DNA from: Paraburkholderia youngii
GTDB taxonomy: Bacteria; Pseudomonadota; Gammaproteobacteria; Burkholderiales; Burkholderiaceae
Direction of reading: 5' to 3'
Length of the DNA: 64,000 nucleotides
NCBI RefSeq assembly: GCF_013366925.1
Contig: NZ_JAALDK010000001.1
Location: 3,403,165-3,467,164 of the forward strand
Part shown: positions 8,759 through 18,652 of the stretch, in pieces
How the letters are laid out: each line of letters opens with the position of its first letter
Numbering within the stretch: position 1 is the stretch's first letter
The notes under the pieces: generated by a model
Seen by the model: the letters and a program-made list of their open reading frames with translations, nothing else
What the model was told of the DNA's origin: nothing
Databases searched by the model: none
Position numbers and translations under genes: made by a program

Positions 8759-11080
8759 GTGGATTACTATCCGCAAAACTCGCTCTATCCCGCTGTTGAT
8801 ACCGAGCGCAGACAACTCAGTGCCAGCGGGATGCTTACGCTAATGCGTGACCACATCTGGGAGATCGTGGTGACGACGGTCGTCGTCCTCACGCTCGCGG
8901 TCGCGTATCTTCTGATTACCACCCCCATCTATTCCGCCGACGTAATCGTTCGGGTGGACCCGCCCGAGCCGAATGCGCTCGGACTTGCGTTGCAGAACCA
9001 GGACCTGTTGCCGCCTCCGACGCCGTCGTCGGTAACGGAAATGGCGGTGATGGAAAGCCGGTCGGTTTTGCAGCCGGTGATCGACCAGTTCCGTTTCGAC
9101 ATTTCGGTAAAGCCGCACAAGCTTCCGGTGCTCGGCGACATCGCCGAAAAATTTGCTACACCGGGACAGCCTGCGGCGCCGTGGCTCGGCCTGAAATCGT
9201 ATGCATGGGGCGGTGAGCGCGTGCAGATCGCGGCGCTCGACGTGCCGCGCGAACTCGAGGAAGAGAAGCTGACCTTGACCGCGCTCGACAATGGCGGCTT
9301 CGAATTGCATGGCCCGTCCGGCGAGTTGCTGGCGAGTGGCACGGTCGGCATGCCGCTCAAGCAGAACGGCGTGTCGATGCTCGTGAAGGAACTCGCTGCG
9401 CGGCCCGGCACGAAATTCGAAGTGATCCGCTGGAATGAGCTCGATGCGATCAAGCGCTTCGAGAGTCTGATCAAGATCGGCGACAAGGTGAAAGACTCGG
9501 GGTTGCTGCAAATCCAGTACCGCGACAAGAGTCCGGACAAAGCCGCTGCCGTCGCCAATGCATTGGGACAGCAATACCTCGCCTCCGCGGTGGCGAGCCG
9601 ACAATCGAACGACACGCAGACGCTCGCGTTCATTAACGGCGAACTCCCGCGTCTACTCGCCGATCTGCGAAAAGCCGAGGAAGCGCTGAAGAGCTTCCGC
9701 TCGAACTCGCAATCGATGCAGCCGACCAACGAGGCGCAAGCCTATTTGCAGGGCGGCCTCGATCTCGACAAGCAGATCGCGACGTTGCAATTGCAGCGCA
9801 CGCAAATGCTCGAGCGCTATACGCCGCAGAGCCGCTGGGTGCAGAACATCGACGAGCAACTGGCGCAATTGAAAGAAGCGAAAGCGAAATTCTCCGACCA
9901 TTTCAACGGCATGCCGGCGTCGGAGCGCGAGAGCGTCGATCTGATCCGCGCGCAGAAGGTGGCTGAAACGGTGTATCTCGGCATGGTCCAGAAGGCTGAG
10001 CAATTGCAGGTGCGCCGCGCCAGCACGACGGGCGGTGCGCATATTCTCGATCCGGCGATGAGACCGCATATGCCGGTCATGCCGCAACCGATTCTCGTGC
10101 TCGGCGGCGGATTGATGCTCGGTATCGTGTCCGGCGTCGTGTTGGTCTTCATGCGCCGCCACGTGATGATCGGCGTGACTGACCCGCGCTACGTCGAGCG
10201 CCAGATGAGCGTGCCGGTGTTTGGCGAGATTCTGTTCAGCCATCAGCAAGTGCTGCTCGATCGCGATGCGACCGCAGGCCGAAAATCTCTGCCGCCAGCG
10301 ACCGGGCGTGCCCATCCGCCGCTGCAGAAGAGTCTGCACGAGATTCAGCTCGATAAGGGCATTCCGAACAGGATTCTCGCCGCGCGCTTTCCACACGACG
10401 CGTCGGTCGAAGCGCTGCGCAGCGTACGGACCGCCGTCACGCGCGATCTCGCGCATGCACGCAACAACATCGTCATGGTCATCGGCCCCACGCCGTCCGC
10501 CGGCAAGAGCTTCGTCGCGGCGAATCTGGCGATCCTGCACGCGGAAGTCGGTCAGCGTGTGGTGCTGATCGATGCCGATATGCGGCGTGGCCATCTCGCC
10601 TCGCTATTCAACGAGAGCAATCGTGGAGGCCTATCCGAAGTGCTGTCCGAACGCTTGCCGTTGCGCAATGCGTTGCGCTCCACCCGCATCGACGGATTGA
10701 CGTTCCTGTCGTGCGGCGTGCGCCCGGAGAATCCCGCCGCGCTGCTGATGAAGCCGCGCCTGAAGGATGTTCTTGAGCGGCTGTCGAGCCAGTTCGATCT
10801 GGTGATCATCGATACGCCGCCTTTCCTCGCGGTCACCGACGCCTCGATCGTCGCGAACGAGGCGGGCGCATCCCTGCTCGTGCTGCGCTCTGGTATGCAG
10901 AGCGAGGAGGAGATCGCCGACACGATCAGAAAGGTGGAACGCGCGGAAGGGCGCATCGCGGGCGCGGTGTTCAACGGCATACCGCTGCGTCGAAGCACGA
11001 AGAATTACGGCTACGAAACGAACTATGCCAGCGATTTCGGCGAAAACGACGCCGGCCAGCAAGCGCCGCGAGGCGCCTGA
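8759..11080 (+). CDS. EPS chain-length/tyrosine autokinase (Wzc/BceF-like)
   Basis: This 773-residue bacterial tyrosine kinase is fused to a Wzz-like polysaccharide co-polymerase. I chose GTG 8759 because AAGGA ends 8 bases before it; a TTG at 8729 lacks this. The order is an N-terminal TM at about residues 28-55, the periplasmic Wzz region with coiled-coil, and a second TM (ILVLGGGLMLGIVSGVVLVF) near 445. The cytoplasmic kinase then has Walker A GPTPSAGKS, Walker A' VVLIDADMRRG and Walker B LVIIDTPP. The C-terminal tail carries three Tyr (NYGYETNY), a short version of the usual autophosphorylation cluster. It controls chain length and export of the polysaccharide. Neither the Wza outer-membrane pore nor the Wzb phosphatase gene is nearby. 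Confidence 0.9.
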   Translation: MDYYPQNSLYPAVDTERRQLSASGMLTLMRDHIWEIVVTTVVVLTLAVAYLLITTPIYSADVIVRVDPPEPNALGLALQNQDLLPPPTPSSVTEMAVMESRSVLQPVIDQFRFDISVKPHKLPVLGDIAEKFATPGQPAAPWLGLKSYAWGGERVQIAALDVPRELEEEKLTLTALDNGGFELHGPSGELLASGTVGMPLKQNGVSMLVKELAARPGTKFEVIRWNELDAIKRFESLIKIGDKVKDSGLLQIQYRDKSPDKAAAVANALGQQYLASAVASRQSNDTQTLAFINGELPRLLADLRKAEEALKSFRSNSQSMQPTNEAQAYLQGGLDLDKQIATLQLQRTQMLERYTPQSRWVQNIDEQLAQLKEAKAKFSDHFNGMPASERESVDLIRAQKVAETVYLGMVQKAEQLQVRRASTTGGAHILDPAMRPHMPVMPQPILVLGGGLMLGIVSGVVLVFMRRHVMIGVTDPRYVERQMSVPVFGEILFSHQQVLLDRDATAGRKSLPPATGRAHPPLQKSLHEIQLDKGIPNRILAARFPHDASVEALRSVRTAVTRDLAHARNNIVMVIGPTPSAGKSFVAANLAILHAEVGQRVVLIDADMRRGHLASLFNESNRGGLSEVLSERLPLRNALRSTRIDGLTFLSCGVRPENPAALLMKPRLKDVLERLSSQFDLVIIDTPPFLAVTDASIVANEAGASLLVLRSGMQSEEEIADTIRKVERAEGRIAGAVFNGIPLRRSTKNYGYETNYASDFGENDAGQQAPRGA

Positions 11081-11139
11081 GCGTGTGGAGGCCTCAACGC
11101 GGCAACGCGCGTTCGCGATGGCGTAAAACGGAGAACCAG

Positions 11140-12255
11140 ATGGCCTTTGCAATCAACGGAAAGTTTACTTCGCAGTCCATCACGGGGGTTCAACGCGTGG
11201 CGTATGAGCTGACGAGGGCCATGCAGATGCGCGCCGCGCCCGGTGACGAACCGGAATTGTTCGTGCCACAAAACGCAGTCGAGCCCGGGGCGCTGCTCAG
11301 ACCGCAACGGCGCTTTCCGTGGCTGCGTGGCACGTTGTGGGAGCAGATCACGCTGCCGATCGCTGCTCGCGGGATCACACTGCTCAGTCTGTGCAATACG
11401 AATCCGCTGTTCAAGCACAGTCAGGTCGTGATGGTTCACGACATGGCCGTCTTCGACGTGCCGCAAGGCTTTTCGAGGAAATTCCGGCTCTGGTATCGCA
11501 TCGTCTTCACGCTATTGCCGCGCACGCATCCAATCGTTCTGACGGTGTCGACGTATTCGAAAATGCGGATCTGCCATCACCTGAAGATCGACGAATCGCG
11601 TGTGAAAGTGGTGGCGCCCGGCGCGGATCATCTCGACCGGATCGTGGCCGACCCGTCGGTGCTGCAACGGCTCGAGTTGAACAAGGACGCGTATTGCGTG
11701 ATCGTCGGCAGTCTCGACCCGCGCAAGAATCTGCGCGGCGTGCTGGACGCAATTGCGCGGCTCGGGCATCTGCGCGACGTGAAATTCGTCATCGTGGGAA
11801 AACAGTATCCGCGCATCTTCAGCAGTGCGGGCGTTGAGCATCCGCTGCAGTCGCGGCAGGTGGTGTGGGCCGGATTCGTGTCCGACGAGGAGCTGAAGGG
11901 GCTCTACCAGAACGCTGGATGCCTCGTGTTTCCGTCGTTGTACGAAGGCTTCGGCCTGCCGCCTCTGGAAGCGATGTATTGCGGCTGTCCGGTGATCGCG
12001 TCGACGCGTACGTCGATACCGGAAGCGTGCGGGGATGCCGCGATGTACTGCGACGCGGCCTCCGCGGACGACATCGCCGCAAAGATCGAGCAGATGATGA
12101 GCGACGCCGATCTGCGTCAACAATACCGCAGCGCTGGGCTGCTGCATGCGCGCGAGTTTCGCTGGGAGCGCGCGGCGCAACAAGTGCTCGAAATCCTCGA
12201 TGTAAAGACCGGCGAGCGGCTGCCTGAACTGGCACCGCGCGCGTCAGCGAGCTAG
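11140..12255 (+). CDS. Glycosyltransferase family 4 (GT-B)
   Basis: This 371-residue cytoplasmic glycosyltransferase starts at ATG 11140, with GGAG 6 bases upstream; the frame upstream to 11083 lacks a good site. The N-terminal acceptor motif is SITGVQRVAYELTRAM. The donor-side motif is YEGFGLPPLEAMYCGCPVI, an E-x7-E GT4 signature near residue 270. A GSLDPRKNL loop, common in mannosyl- and rhamnosyltransferases, lies near 190. It adds one sugar to the lipid-linked repeat unit; the donor is not readable from sequence. It stands 59 bases after the kinase gene and 2 bases before the glycosidase. Confidence 0.88.
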   Translation: MAFAINGKFTSQSITGVQRVAYELTRAMQMRAAPGDEPELFVPQNAVEPGALLRPQRRFPWLRGTLWEQITLPIAARGITLLSLCNTNPLFKHSQVVMVHDMAVFDVPQGFSRKFRLWYRIVFTLLPRTHPIVLTVSTYSKMRICHHLKIDESRVKVVAPGADHLDRIVADPSVLQRLELNKDAYCVIVGSLDPRKNLRGVLDAIARLGHLRDVKFVIVGKQYPRIFSSAGVEHPLQSRQVVWAGFVSDEELKGLYQNAGCLVFPSLYEGFGLPPLEAMYCGCPVIASTRTSIPEACGDAAMYCDAASADDIAAKIEQMMSDADLRQQYRSAGLLHAREFRWERAAQQVLEILDVKTGERLPELAPRASAS

Positions 12256-12257
12256 CG

Positions 12258-13715
12258 ATGGATCGCGTCAAGACCGGTGCTGGCAGAAGACGTGCGTTGC
12301 GCACACTCGCCGCGTTGGCGGCGGGGGCGGCCACGCCATTGTCGGATATCAGGCCCGCTCTCGCGTTGGTACAGGACCCTGCGCCCGCGCGCGCGCGCGG
12401 CCGCATGATGAGCGATCTGATCGGCGTGAACGGCTGGGCCGGATCGGTTGCCGACATCGAGATGTGGCGAGCGATGGGCATCAGCTGGGGGCGCGACACG
12501 GTCGGCCCGGGCCAACCTGATCGGCGCGGCGAGCCGATGCGCATCGACAAAACCAGCTCGGCGTACGATGTCGACCTGCCGTCCAGACTGTTGCGAAATG
12601 AACGCAATGGAATCGGTTCGCTGCTGATGCTCGGCTTTACGCCGAGATGGAATGCGAGCGTGCCGGGCGAAAACAATTCGGCACCCGTCGACGTGGATGC
12701 ATGGAAGCAGTACGTCGACGCGGTGGTCCGCAAGTATTCCGCGCCGCCTTATAACCTGCGCTATTTCCAGATCTGGAACGAGGCGGCTGGAAAATTGTCC
12801 GGCGGCTTGCAGCAGTCGGTGTTCTGGCGCGGCCCGGGGTTCAGCAAGGACGAAAAACGCTCGAAACCGTACGAGAGCGCGATGCAGGATTACGTCGAGC
12901 GGGTTCATATTCCGGCCGCCCGCATCATTCGCAGTCATCACGCGTTCGTGGTGTATGGCGGCTGGCCCGACCAGGGCGGCCTCGATAACTTCTACCGCTG
13001 GCTCGAATATCGCAGTCCCGCATTGAAAGAGCGCATGCTCGATTGGGTCGACTACATCGACACGCACTATTTGCCGGTCGCCGACATGGAACCGCTGTAC
13101 CAGAGGTACGTGAAGAACGGTCCCGCACGCGGCATCTGGCAAACCGAGATCGGCAACGAGTACATGAAAGACCCGCACTATTTGCCGCGCTATTTCTTCG
13201 ACTTCGCGGTGTGGGCGCTGGGCAGGAACTGGGACGATCCGAACAAGTACCTGTCGATGATCTATCACTGGGAGGGCTATGAACCGTATCGTCTCACGCA
13301 TCCCGGTCCGCCCGAACGAACCTACAACGTTTCCGGTCGAAGCTTGGTCGTGTTGCGACAAACCGTGGGTGGGCATCTGGCGAGTTTTTCGAAGCCGCTG
13401 CAATGCGGTCCGGGTGTTGCTGCAAATGCTTTGGTTTCCGGCAACGACCTGGTGATGCAGGTGAGCAGCAGCGCGGGCTGGCAGAACATTTCCATCGGCG
13501 GGCTGCAGGCGCTGCGCTCGCATGCGGTAAAGGCCGATTTCATCGACGCGGTGAATGGCGAGGCGAGCGCACCGGACAATGTCGCATTGAGTTGGGACAA
13601 CGATTTGATGAACGTGCGATTCAAGGTACCCGACAAGGTGAATGGTGCTGGTAACAATCCGCCCAAACATCTGGCTTATCTGGTGGTACGGAGTGCGGCG
13701 CAGGCAGTGGCATAG
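12258..13715 (+). CDS. Exported TIM-barrel glycoside hydrolase, PslG-like
   Basis: This 485-residue protein has a Tat-like leader: a basic N-terminus RRRALRTLAALAAG and a small hydrophobic stretch. The barrel carries two glutamates of clan GH-A: the acid/base in RYFQIWNEAAG (near residue 175) and the probable nucleophile in GIWQTEIGNEY (near 297). Endo-acting GH39-type enzymes such as PslG sit in EPS clusters and trim or release misplaced polymer in the periplasm. The same role is inferred here. The start lies 2 bases after the preceding glycosyltransferase gene. It could belong to another GH-A family. Confidence 0.7.
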   Translation: MDRVKTGAGRRRALRTLAALAAGAATPLSDIRPALALVQDPAPARARGRMMSDLIGVNGWAGSVADIEMWRAMGISWGRDTVGPGQPDRRGEPMRIDKTSSAYDVDLPSRLLRNERNGIGSLLMLGFTPRWNASVPGENNSAPVDVDAWKQYVDAVVRKYSAPPYNLRYFQIWNEAAGKLSGGLQQSVFWRGPGFSKDEKRSKPYESAMQDYVERVHIPAARIIRSHHAFVVYGGWPDQGGLDNFYRWLEYRSPALKERMLDWVDYIDTHYLPVADMEPLYQRYVKNGPARGIWQTEIGNEYMKDPHYLPRYFFDFAVWALGRNWDDPNKYLSMIYHWEGYEPYRLTHPGPPERTYNVSGRSLVVLRQTVGGHLASFSKPLQCGPGVAANALVSGNDLVMQVSSSAGWQNISIGGLQALRSHAVKADFIDAVNGEASAPDNVALSWDNDLMNVRFKVPDKVNGAGNNPPKHLAYLVVRSAAQAVA

Positions 13716-13784
13716 CGAGATTTCGCGAACTTTGCGGCCGCCGGGAGCCGGCGGACCGAACCTGATGGATAGCGTTGACACATC

Positions 13785-14795
13785 ATGAAACAGGTCACCA
13801 TTGCGATTTGCAATTACAACTACGAGCACTATCTGGCGGCGGCGATCGACTCGGCGCTCGCGCAGGACTATCCGGCGACCACGGTCATGATCGTCGACGA
13901 TGGATCGACCGACGGGTCACGCGCGATCATCGAAGGCTACGGCGACCGCGTCGTGTCGGTGTACAAGAAAAATGGCGGACAGGTGTCCGCCTACAACTAT
14001 GCAATCGCGTCGCTCACCACCGAGTTTGTGATCTTTCTCGATTCGGATGACGTGCTGTACCCATCCGCAGTCACCGAGGTCATGCGCTTTTTCGAGCACG
14101 GCGAGTGGGCGAAGGTGCAATTCCGCCTCGACGTGATGGACAGCAATGGAGAATTGACGGGTGCCTACGTGCCGAATAGCGAGCCGCCCCCCGACTGCAG
14201 CAGTCTGCTGCGCGGCGGTTGGCTCTATCCGTCGCCGCCCGCGTCTGGCAACGCTTACCGGGTGAGTGCGCTCAAGCAGATCTTCCCGGTCCCCGAAGAG
14301 GGCGTGAATCGCTATGGCGCGGACTTTTACGCGATCTATGGCGTCGCGCTGGCTGGACCGATCGCGACTTTGTCGAAGTCGCTAGGCGGCTACCGTGTGC
14401 ATAACGCGGGCAGTGAAACGGTGTCGTTCGCAAACTCGGAACAACTGACGAAAGCGCCGCGCGCGTTCAACATGCGCTGGGCCATTCTGCGCAATATTGC
14501 AAAAGACCGCCTCGACATTGAATTACCGGCCACATTTCTCGACTTTTCACACGAGAAAGCGACATTCTGCTCTTCCGTTTATCGCGCGACGTTTTTCAGG
14601 CGTTGGCACTGGATGCTCCGCGATTCGCGCAACTATCTGCACACGATCATTGCAAATCCGTTCTGGAGCCTGAAGAAGAAGCTCGGCACGCTCGTACTGT
14701 CGAGCCTGTGTCTCGTGCCGTACTCGCCGCTGTCGGATTTCGCGGTGCGTTATATCGCGAACCCGCTTGCGCGGCGTCGCGTCGCAGGACGCTAG
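13785..14795 (+). CDS. Glycosyltransferase family 2 (GT-A)
   Basis: This 336-residue inverting glycosyltransferase has an N-terminal nucleotide-binding fold, VTIAICNYNYEHYLAAAIDS, followed by VMIVDDGSTDGS and the metal-binding DxD as FLDSDDVLY near residue 86. The GADFYAIYG acceptor-side region follows. The C-terminus has hydrophobic and basic stretches that may touch the membrane. It lies between the glycosidase gene and wzx in the EPS operon and probably adds one sugar of the repeat unit. Donor unknown. Confidence 0.88.
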   Translation: MKQVTIAICNYNYEHYLAAAIDSALAQDYPATTVMIVDDGSTDGSRAIIEGYGDRVVSVYKKNGGQVSAYNYAIASLTTEFVIFLDSDDVLYPSAVTEVMRFFEHGEWAKVQFRLDVMDSNGELTGAYVPNSEPPPDCSSLLRGGWLYPSPPASGNAYRVSALKQIFPVPEEGVNRYGADFYAIYGVALAGPIATLSKSLGGYRVHNAGSETVSFANSEQLTKAPRAFNMRWAILRNIAKDRLDIELPATFLDFSHEKATFCSSVYRATFFRRWHWMLRDSRNYLHTIIANPFWSLKKKLGTLVLSSLCLVPYSPLSDFAVRYIANPLARRRVAGR

Positions 14796-14810
14796 GCGAA
14801 GGAGGACGGC

Positions 14811-16127
14811 ATGGATAGACGAACGAGCACCAACCTGATCGTATTTGTGTACGCCGGCTATTTCATGAGGTATGTGTACCTCATGATCGTGGTGCCGTTC
14901 TATGGCAGGGTGCTTGGCGTGGCCGAATACGGGCGGGTACTCGCGTCGATGTCGCTGATGAACGTGATATGGATGTTCGTCGGCTTCGGCTTCACCTTCG
15001 TCGGCATGCGCGAGGTGGCGAAAGCGCAGTCGACTCAGGAATGCAATGCGATCTATTCGCTGCATGTCAGCGCGCGGCTGACACTCGCCGTGATTGGCGC
15101 GGGCATAGGCATCGTTGCGACGTTCTGCTCACCGTTGTTGGCGGAGCAGCCTCTGATCGGCATGCTCGCAACCCTGCTAGGGATCGTGTCGGCGTGCAAT
15201 CTCGGCTGGCTGTTTCAGGGGCGGCAGCAGATTCGCACGCCGATCATGATCGAAGTGTTCGGCTTCGCGCTGAGTCTCGTGCTGGTGCTGGCGCTCGTCA
15301 AAGGTCCGAACGACGCCGTATGGGTGTTGGCGAGCCTGCTGATTGCGGGCGTCGCGTCGCTGGTCATTGCGTATGGTTTGACGACGTGGCAACTCGGTTG
15401 GCCGCGTCTGGCGTTTTCCGGCGTCCTGCCGCTCGTGCGCAGGTCGACGATGCTGTTCTGCTTTTCGTCCGGCTCGGTCGTGCTGACGGCATCGTCGACG
15501 TATTTGCTGACCTTGTTCTCGACGCCCGCGGAGGTCGGCTATTTCGGCGCGGCCGAGCGTTTCGCGACGATCGGTCTGAGCCTGATGGCCCCCGCGGCGC
15601 AAGTCTTTATTCCGACGATAACCAGGCAACTCGCGCAGGGCGACAAGGCGGGCGCGCATGTAACGACGCGGCGCGGCGCCTTGTTGCTGCTCGGCTATGG
15701 CGTGCTCGTGCTGTGCGGCGCATTGACGCTTTCGCCTTTCGTGTTGCCGCTGATTCTCGGCGCCGCGTTCGAGCCGAGTGTGCACGTATTGCAGGTATTT
15801 GCATGGATGTTCCCGTTCGCGGCCTTCAATGAGTTCGTCGCGTTCTATGTATTCGTACCGCGGAGGAATGACCGGGTACTCGCGATTGCGGGCGTCGCCT
15901 CGGCGCTGGTCAATCTCGCGGCGGCGCTCGTTCTCGCGCCGCCTTTCGGCGCGATTGGCATGGCCTCTGCTCGGGTGATCGGCGAAGCAGCGCTCTCGGT
16001 CACGCTGCTCAGCGTGCTGATTCGCCTCGAGCTGGTCGGGCTGTTGCCCGGCGCCGAGCGGGCGCTCGCGCGGGTGCGGGTGGTGTGTGGGCTTCGTACG
16101 CAGGCGGGCGGCGCAAAAGACGATTGA
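14811..16127 (+). CDS. Oligosaccharide flippase (Wzx type, MOP superfamily)
   Basis: This 438-residue integral membrane protein has about 12 hydrophobic segments. Its opening YAGYFMRYVYLMIVVPFYGRVLG and the LGWLFQGRQQIR loop are typical of Wzx flippases. It moves the undecaprenyl-pyrophosphate repeat unit across the inner membrane. AAGGAGG lies 8 bases before ATG 14811, and the gene follows the GT2 gene by 15 bases. The C-terminal 25 residues are basic and cytoplasmic. Confidence 0.85.
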   Translation: MDRRTSTNLIVFVYAGYFMRYVYLMIVVPFYGRVLGVAEYGRVLASMSLMNVIWMFVGFGFTFVGMREVAKAQSTQECNAIYSLHVSARLTLAVIGAGIGIVATFCSPLLAEQPLIGMLATLLGIVSACNLGWLFQGRQQIRTPIMIEVFGFALSLVLVLALVKGPNDAVWVLASLLIAGVASLVIAYGLTTWQLGWPRLAFSGVLPLVRRSTMLFCFSSGSVVLTASSTYLLTLFSTPAEVGYFGAAERFATIGLSLMAPAAQVFIPTITRQLAQGDKAGAHVTTRRGALLLLGYGVLVLCGALTLSPFVLPLILGAAFEPSVHVLQVFAWMFPFAAFNEFVAFYVFVPRRNDRVLAIAGVASALVNLAAALVLAPPFGAIGMASARVIGEAALSVTLLSVLIRLELVGLLPGAERALARVRVVCGLRTQAGGAKDD

Positions 16128-16178
16128 AGTGGCGCGTGGGTGTGCGGGAGTTTGGGTGGATTGTCACAGGAGGTCGAA

Positions 16179-17369
16179 GTGAAAGTCGCTATTGTTCACG
16201 ATTGGCTGGTAGTGTCCGGCGGCGCCGAGAAAGTATTGAAGAACATCATCGAGTGCTTCCCGGATGCGGACGTCTTTTCGATTGTCGATTTTCTCGAAGA
16301 CCGCGATTGCGTGAAGGGGAAGTCCGTCAATACGTCCTTCATCCAGAAGATGCCATTTGCGCGAAGACGATACCGCGCCTATTTGCCGTTGATGCCGATT
16401 GCTATCGAGCAGGTGGATCTGTCCGGCTACGATCTCGTCATTTCGAGCTCCCACGCGGTTGCCAAAGGCGTGTTGACCGGGCCGAACCAGGTGCACATCA
16501 GCTACATTCATTCGCCGATCCGCTATGCGTGGGATCTGCAACATCAGTACCTGCGCGAATCCCACCTCGACAGGGGACTGCGCTCCGCGTTGGCGCGAGT
16601 GCTGCTTCATTACATTCGCGGCTGGGATTCGCGTTCTGCGAACGGCGTCGATCATCTCGTTGCTAATTCCCAGTTCATTGCACGGCGAATCAGAAAGGCC
16701 TATCAGCGTGAAGCGACCGTGATCTATCCGCCAGTCGATCTGGCGAATATGTCCATTGGTACGGAGAAAGAGGATTTCTACGTGACGGCGTCGCGGATGG
16801 TGCCTTATAAGCGTATTGATCTGATCGTTCAGGCTTTTTCTCAGACGCCCGAGCGCAAGCTGGTCGTGATCGGCGACGGTCCCGATATGAAGAAAATCAA
16901 AGCGGTGGCCGGCGACAACGTCAAGATCCTCGGGCATCAGCCGTCCGACGTGCTGGTCGATCATTTGCGGCGCGCGCGTGCATTTGTGTTCGCGGCGGAA
17001 GAGGATTTCGGCATTTCCGTGGTCGAAGCGCAGGCATGCGGTACACCGGTGATTGCCTTCGGCCGCGGCGGCGCGCTTGAATCGGTGGTGGGATTGCCGC
17101 TCGAGCGGCCCACCGGGGTCTTCTTCGGCGAGCAAAGCACCGCTTCCTTGCTCGAAGCCGTTAGCCGTTTCGAGAGCAACGCCGCCTTATTCGATGCACG
17201 CGTGTGCCGCAAGAATGCCGAGCGTTTTTCGTCTGAGAACTTCAAGAAGGCGCTGATGGGCTTCGTCGATGCCCGGCTCCCCTATGCGTGCGTCGAGCAG
17301 TTCCTTCCCTATGCGCCGAGTCAGTCGCTGCCGGCCGAAGAACGTCATCTTGCCGACGTTGCGCCGTGA
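16179..17369 (+). CDS. Glycosyltransferase family 4, mannosyltransferase-like
   Basis: This 396-residue protein starts at GTG 16179 with a strong AGGAGG 5 bases upstream; the longer frame from 16140 is not needed. The N-terminus is KVAIVHDWLVVSGGAEKVLK. The mid part HISYIHSPIRYAWDLQHQYL and the donor site EEDFGISVVEAQACGTPVIA (E-x7-E) match the GT4 group that includes GDP-mannose-dependent WbaZ/WbdA-like enzymes. The manC gene in the same cluster supports GDP-mannose as donor (inference). The 3' end overlaps the converging wzy-like gene by 25 bases. Confidence 0.85.
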   Translation: MKVAIVHDWLVVSGGAEKVLKNIIECFPDADVFSIVDFLEDRDCVKGKSVNTSFIQKMPFARRRYRAYLPLMPIAIEQVDLSGYDLVISSSHAVAKGVLTGPNQVHISYIHSPIRYAWDLQHQYLRESHLDRGLRSALARVLLHYIRGWDSRSANGVDHLVANSQFIARRIRKAYQREATVIYPPVDLANMSIGTEKEDFYVTASRMVPYKRIDLIVQAFSQTPERKLVVIGDGPDMKKIKAVAGDNVKILGHQPSDVLVDHLRRARAFVFAAEEDFGISVVEAQACGTPVIAFGRGGALESVVGLPLERPTGVFFGEQSTASLLEAVSRFESNAALFDARVCRKNAERFSSENFKKALMGFVDARLPYACVEQFLPYAPSQSLPAEERHLADVAP

Positions 17370-18652
17370 GTCGGGCGCCGGGGCACGGGCTGTGTAGCTC
17401 GCGCACCCACCACGCCCGCCTTGCGCGCACCGCGCGGGCCGGGCCTGAATGCGGTGGCCGCGAGCGGACGCGCGGCTAGCAGCAGCGAGATTACAAGAGA
17501 AAGAATCAATACATTCGACGGCGTGACCAGCCGATGCTCGGTTGCCGACATCACCAGCAGGCATACCGACGAAATCTCGACGAAGCGGAACGCCGCGAAG
17601 TGGCGGCCCCCCTCGACCAACGCGGCATACGCCGCCCCCTGCTTGCTCCATTCCACCAGTTTCCAGAAGAACGCGAGGATCAGCGTCAAGCCCACGACGC
17701 CGAGCTCGGCGAGGATATTCAGGTACGAGTTGTGAGCGTGCGAGTCGCTGTGCTCGATCACGATGTCGGACGGTACCGCGAACAGATGGAAGTACGAGGT
17801 GAGGCTGCCGATATGGTCGTCGAACGAGCCGAAGCCGAGACCGACGAGCGGGCTTTGCACGAAATACGCGAGCGCTCGTGGCCATAGCCACTCGTAGCGG
17901 ATGTTGAGGTTGTTGACCTTGGCGTCGTTGGCGTGAATCGCGAACGTATAGCCCATGTAGTCGACGTTCGGCTGCGTATGGTAGATCGCGATGGCGGCCG
18001 AGGCGAGCAGCAGCACGGCGATCAGCGTACCGAGAATCCAGCGCTTGCGGCCAAAGTACAGGTAGGGGAGAACGGCCACCGCGCCGAGCAGCGAGCCGCG
18101 GCTGTAGGTCGAAAACAGCATCAGCGTAGTGCAGAACAGCAGCGCGATTATCAGCTTGCTGCGCTTTTGCAGGTAGCACGCCACACCCAGACAGAACAGC
18201 ATCGCGAGGAAGCCGCCGGCCGCGTTACGGGCAATGAAGTAGCTGCCGAAGGTGTCGTTAGGGTGAATGAAGATGCTGAACAGCCCGTTCGTGGCGATGT
18301 AGTACGCGTACATCGGCAGATTGATGACGACTGCGAAGATGAACAACGAACGCAGCACCTTGTTCATATCCCAGCGGTGCGCATACACGCAACCGGCAAA
18401 AATGGGCAGATAGGAGATGAAGAAATTGCCGTCGCGCCGATAGAACTCGAATTCGAGGAACGACTGCGGATCATAGAGCAACGTCGAGATGATCGCGAGC
18501 ACCGTGAAAGCGGTAAGCGGCGTGATGAACGCGGGATAGGTGCGGCCGTAAAAGCGCCATGCCAGCAATAGCAGCGGGACGAAGCCGATCGCACTGAGGG
18601 GCACGAAGTTCGTGACCGTCATGAACAGTGCGAGTAGCGAAAGATAGGCCAT
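17345..18652 (-). CDS. O-antigen ligase/polymerase family protein (Wzy-like)
   Basis: This 435-residue multi-pass membrane protein has about 11 hydrophobic segments and the large periplasmic loop typical of Wzy/WaaL. STYSRGSLLG carries the conserved Arg near residue 195. GLGFGSFDDH and HAHNSYLNILAELGVVG match the conserved H-x-H-N-x-Y/L motif. As the only such gene in the cluster it probably polymerises the repeat units. The last 45 residues are Arg/Ala/Pro-rich. It is the one EPS gene on the minus strand, and its end overlaps the preceding glycosyltransferase gene, so antisense effects on their 3' ends are possible. Confidence 0.85.
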   Translation of the reverse strand: MAYLSLLALFMTVTNFVPLSAIGFVPLLLLAWRFYGRTYPAFITPLTAFTVLAIISTLLYDPQSFLEFEFYRRDGNFFISYLPIFAGCVYAHRWDMNKVLRSLFIFAVVINLPMYAYYIATNGLFSIFIHPNDTFGSYFIARNAAGGFLAMLFCLGVACYLQKRSKLIIALLFCTTLMLFSTYSRGSLLGAVAVLPYLYFGRKRWILGTLIAVLLLASAAIAIYHTQPNVDYMGYTFAIHANDAKVNNLNIRYEWLWPRALAYFVQSPLVGLGFGSFDDHIGSLTSYFHLFAVPSDIVIEHSDSHAHNSYLNILAELGVVGLTLILAFFWKLVEWSKQGAAYAALVEGGRHFAAFRFVEISSVCLLVMSATEHRLVTPSNVLILSLVISLLLAARPLAATAFRPGPRGARKAGVVGARATQPVPRRPTHGATSAR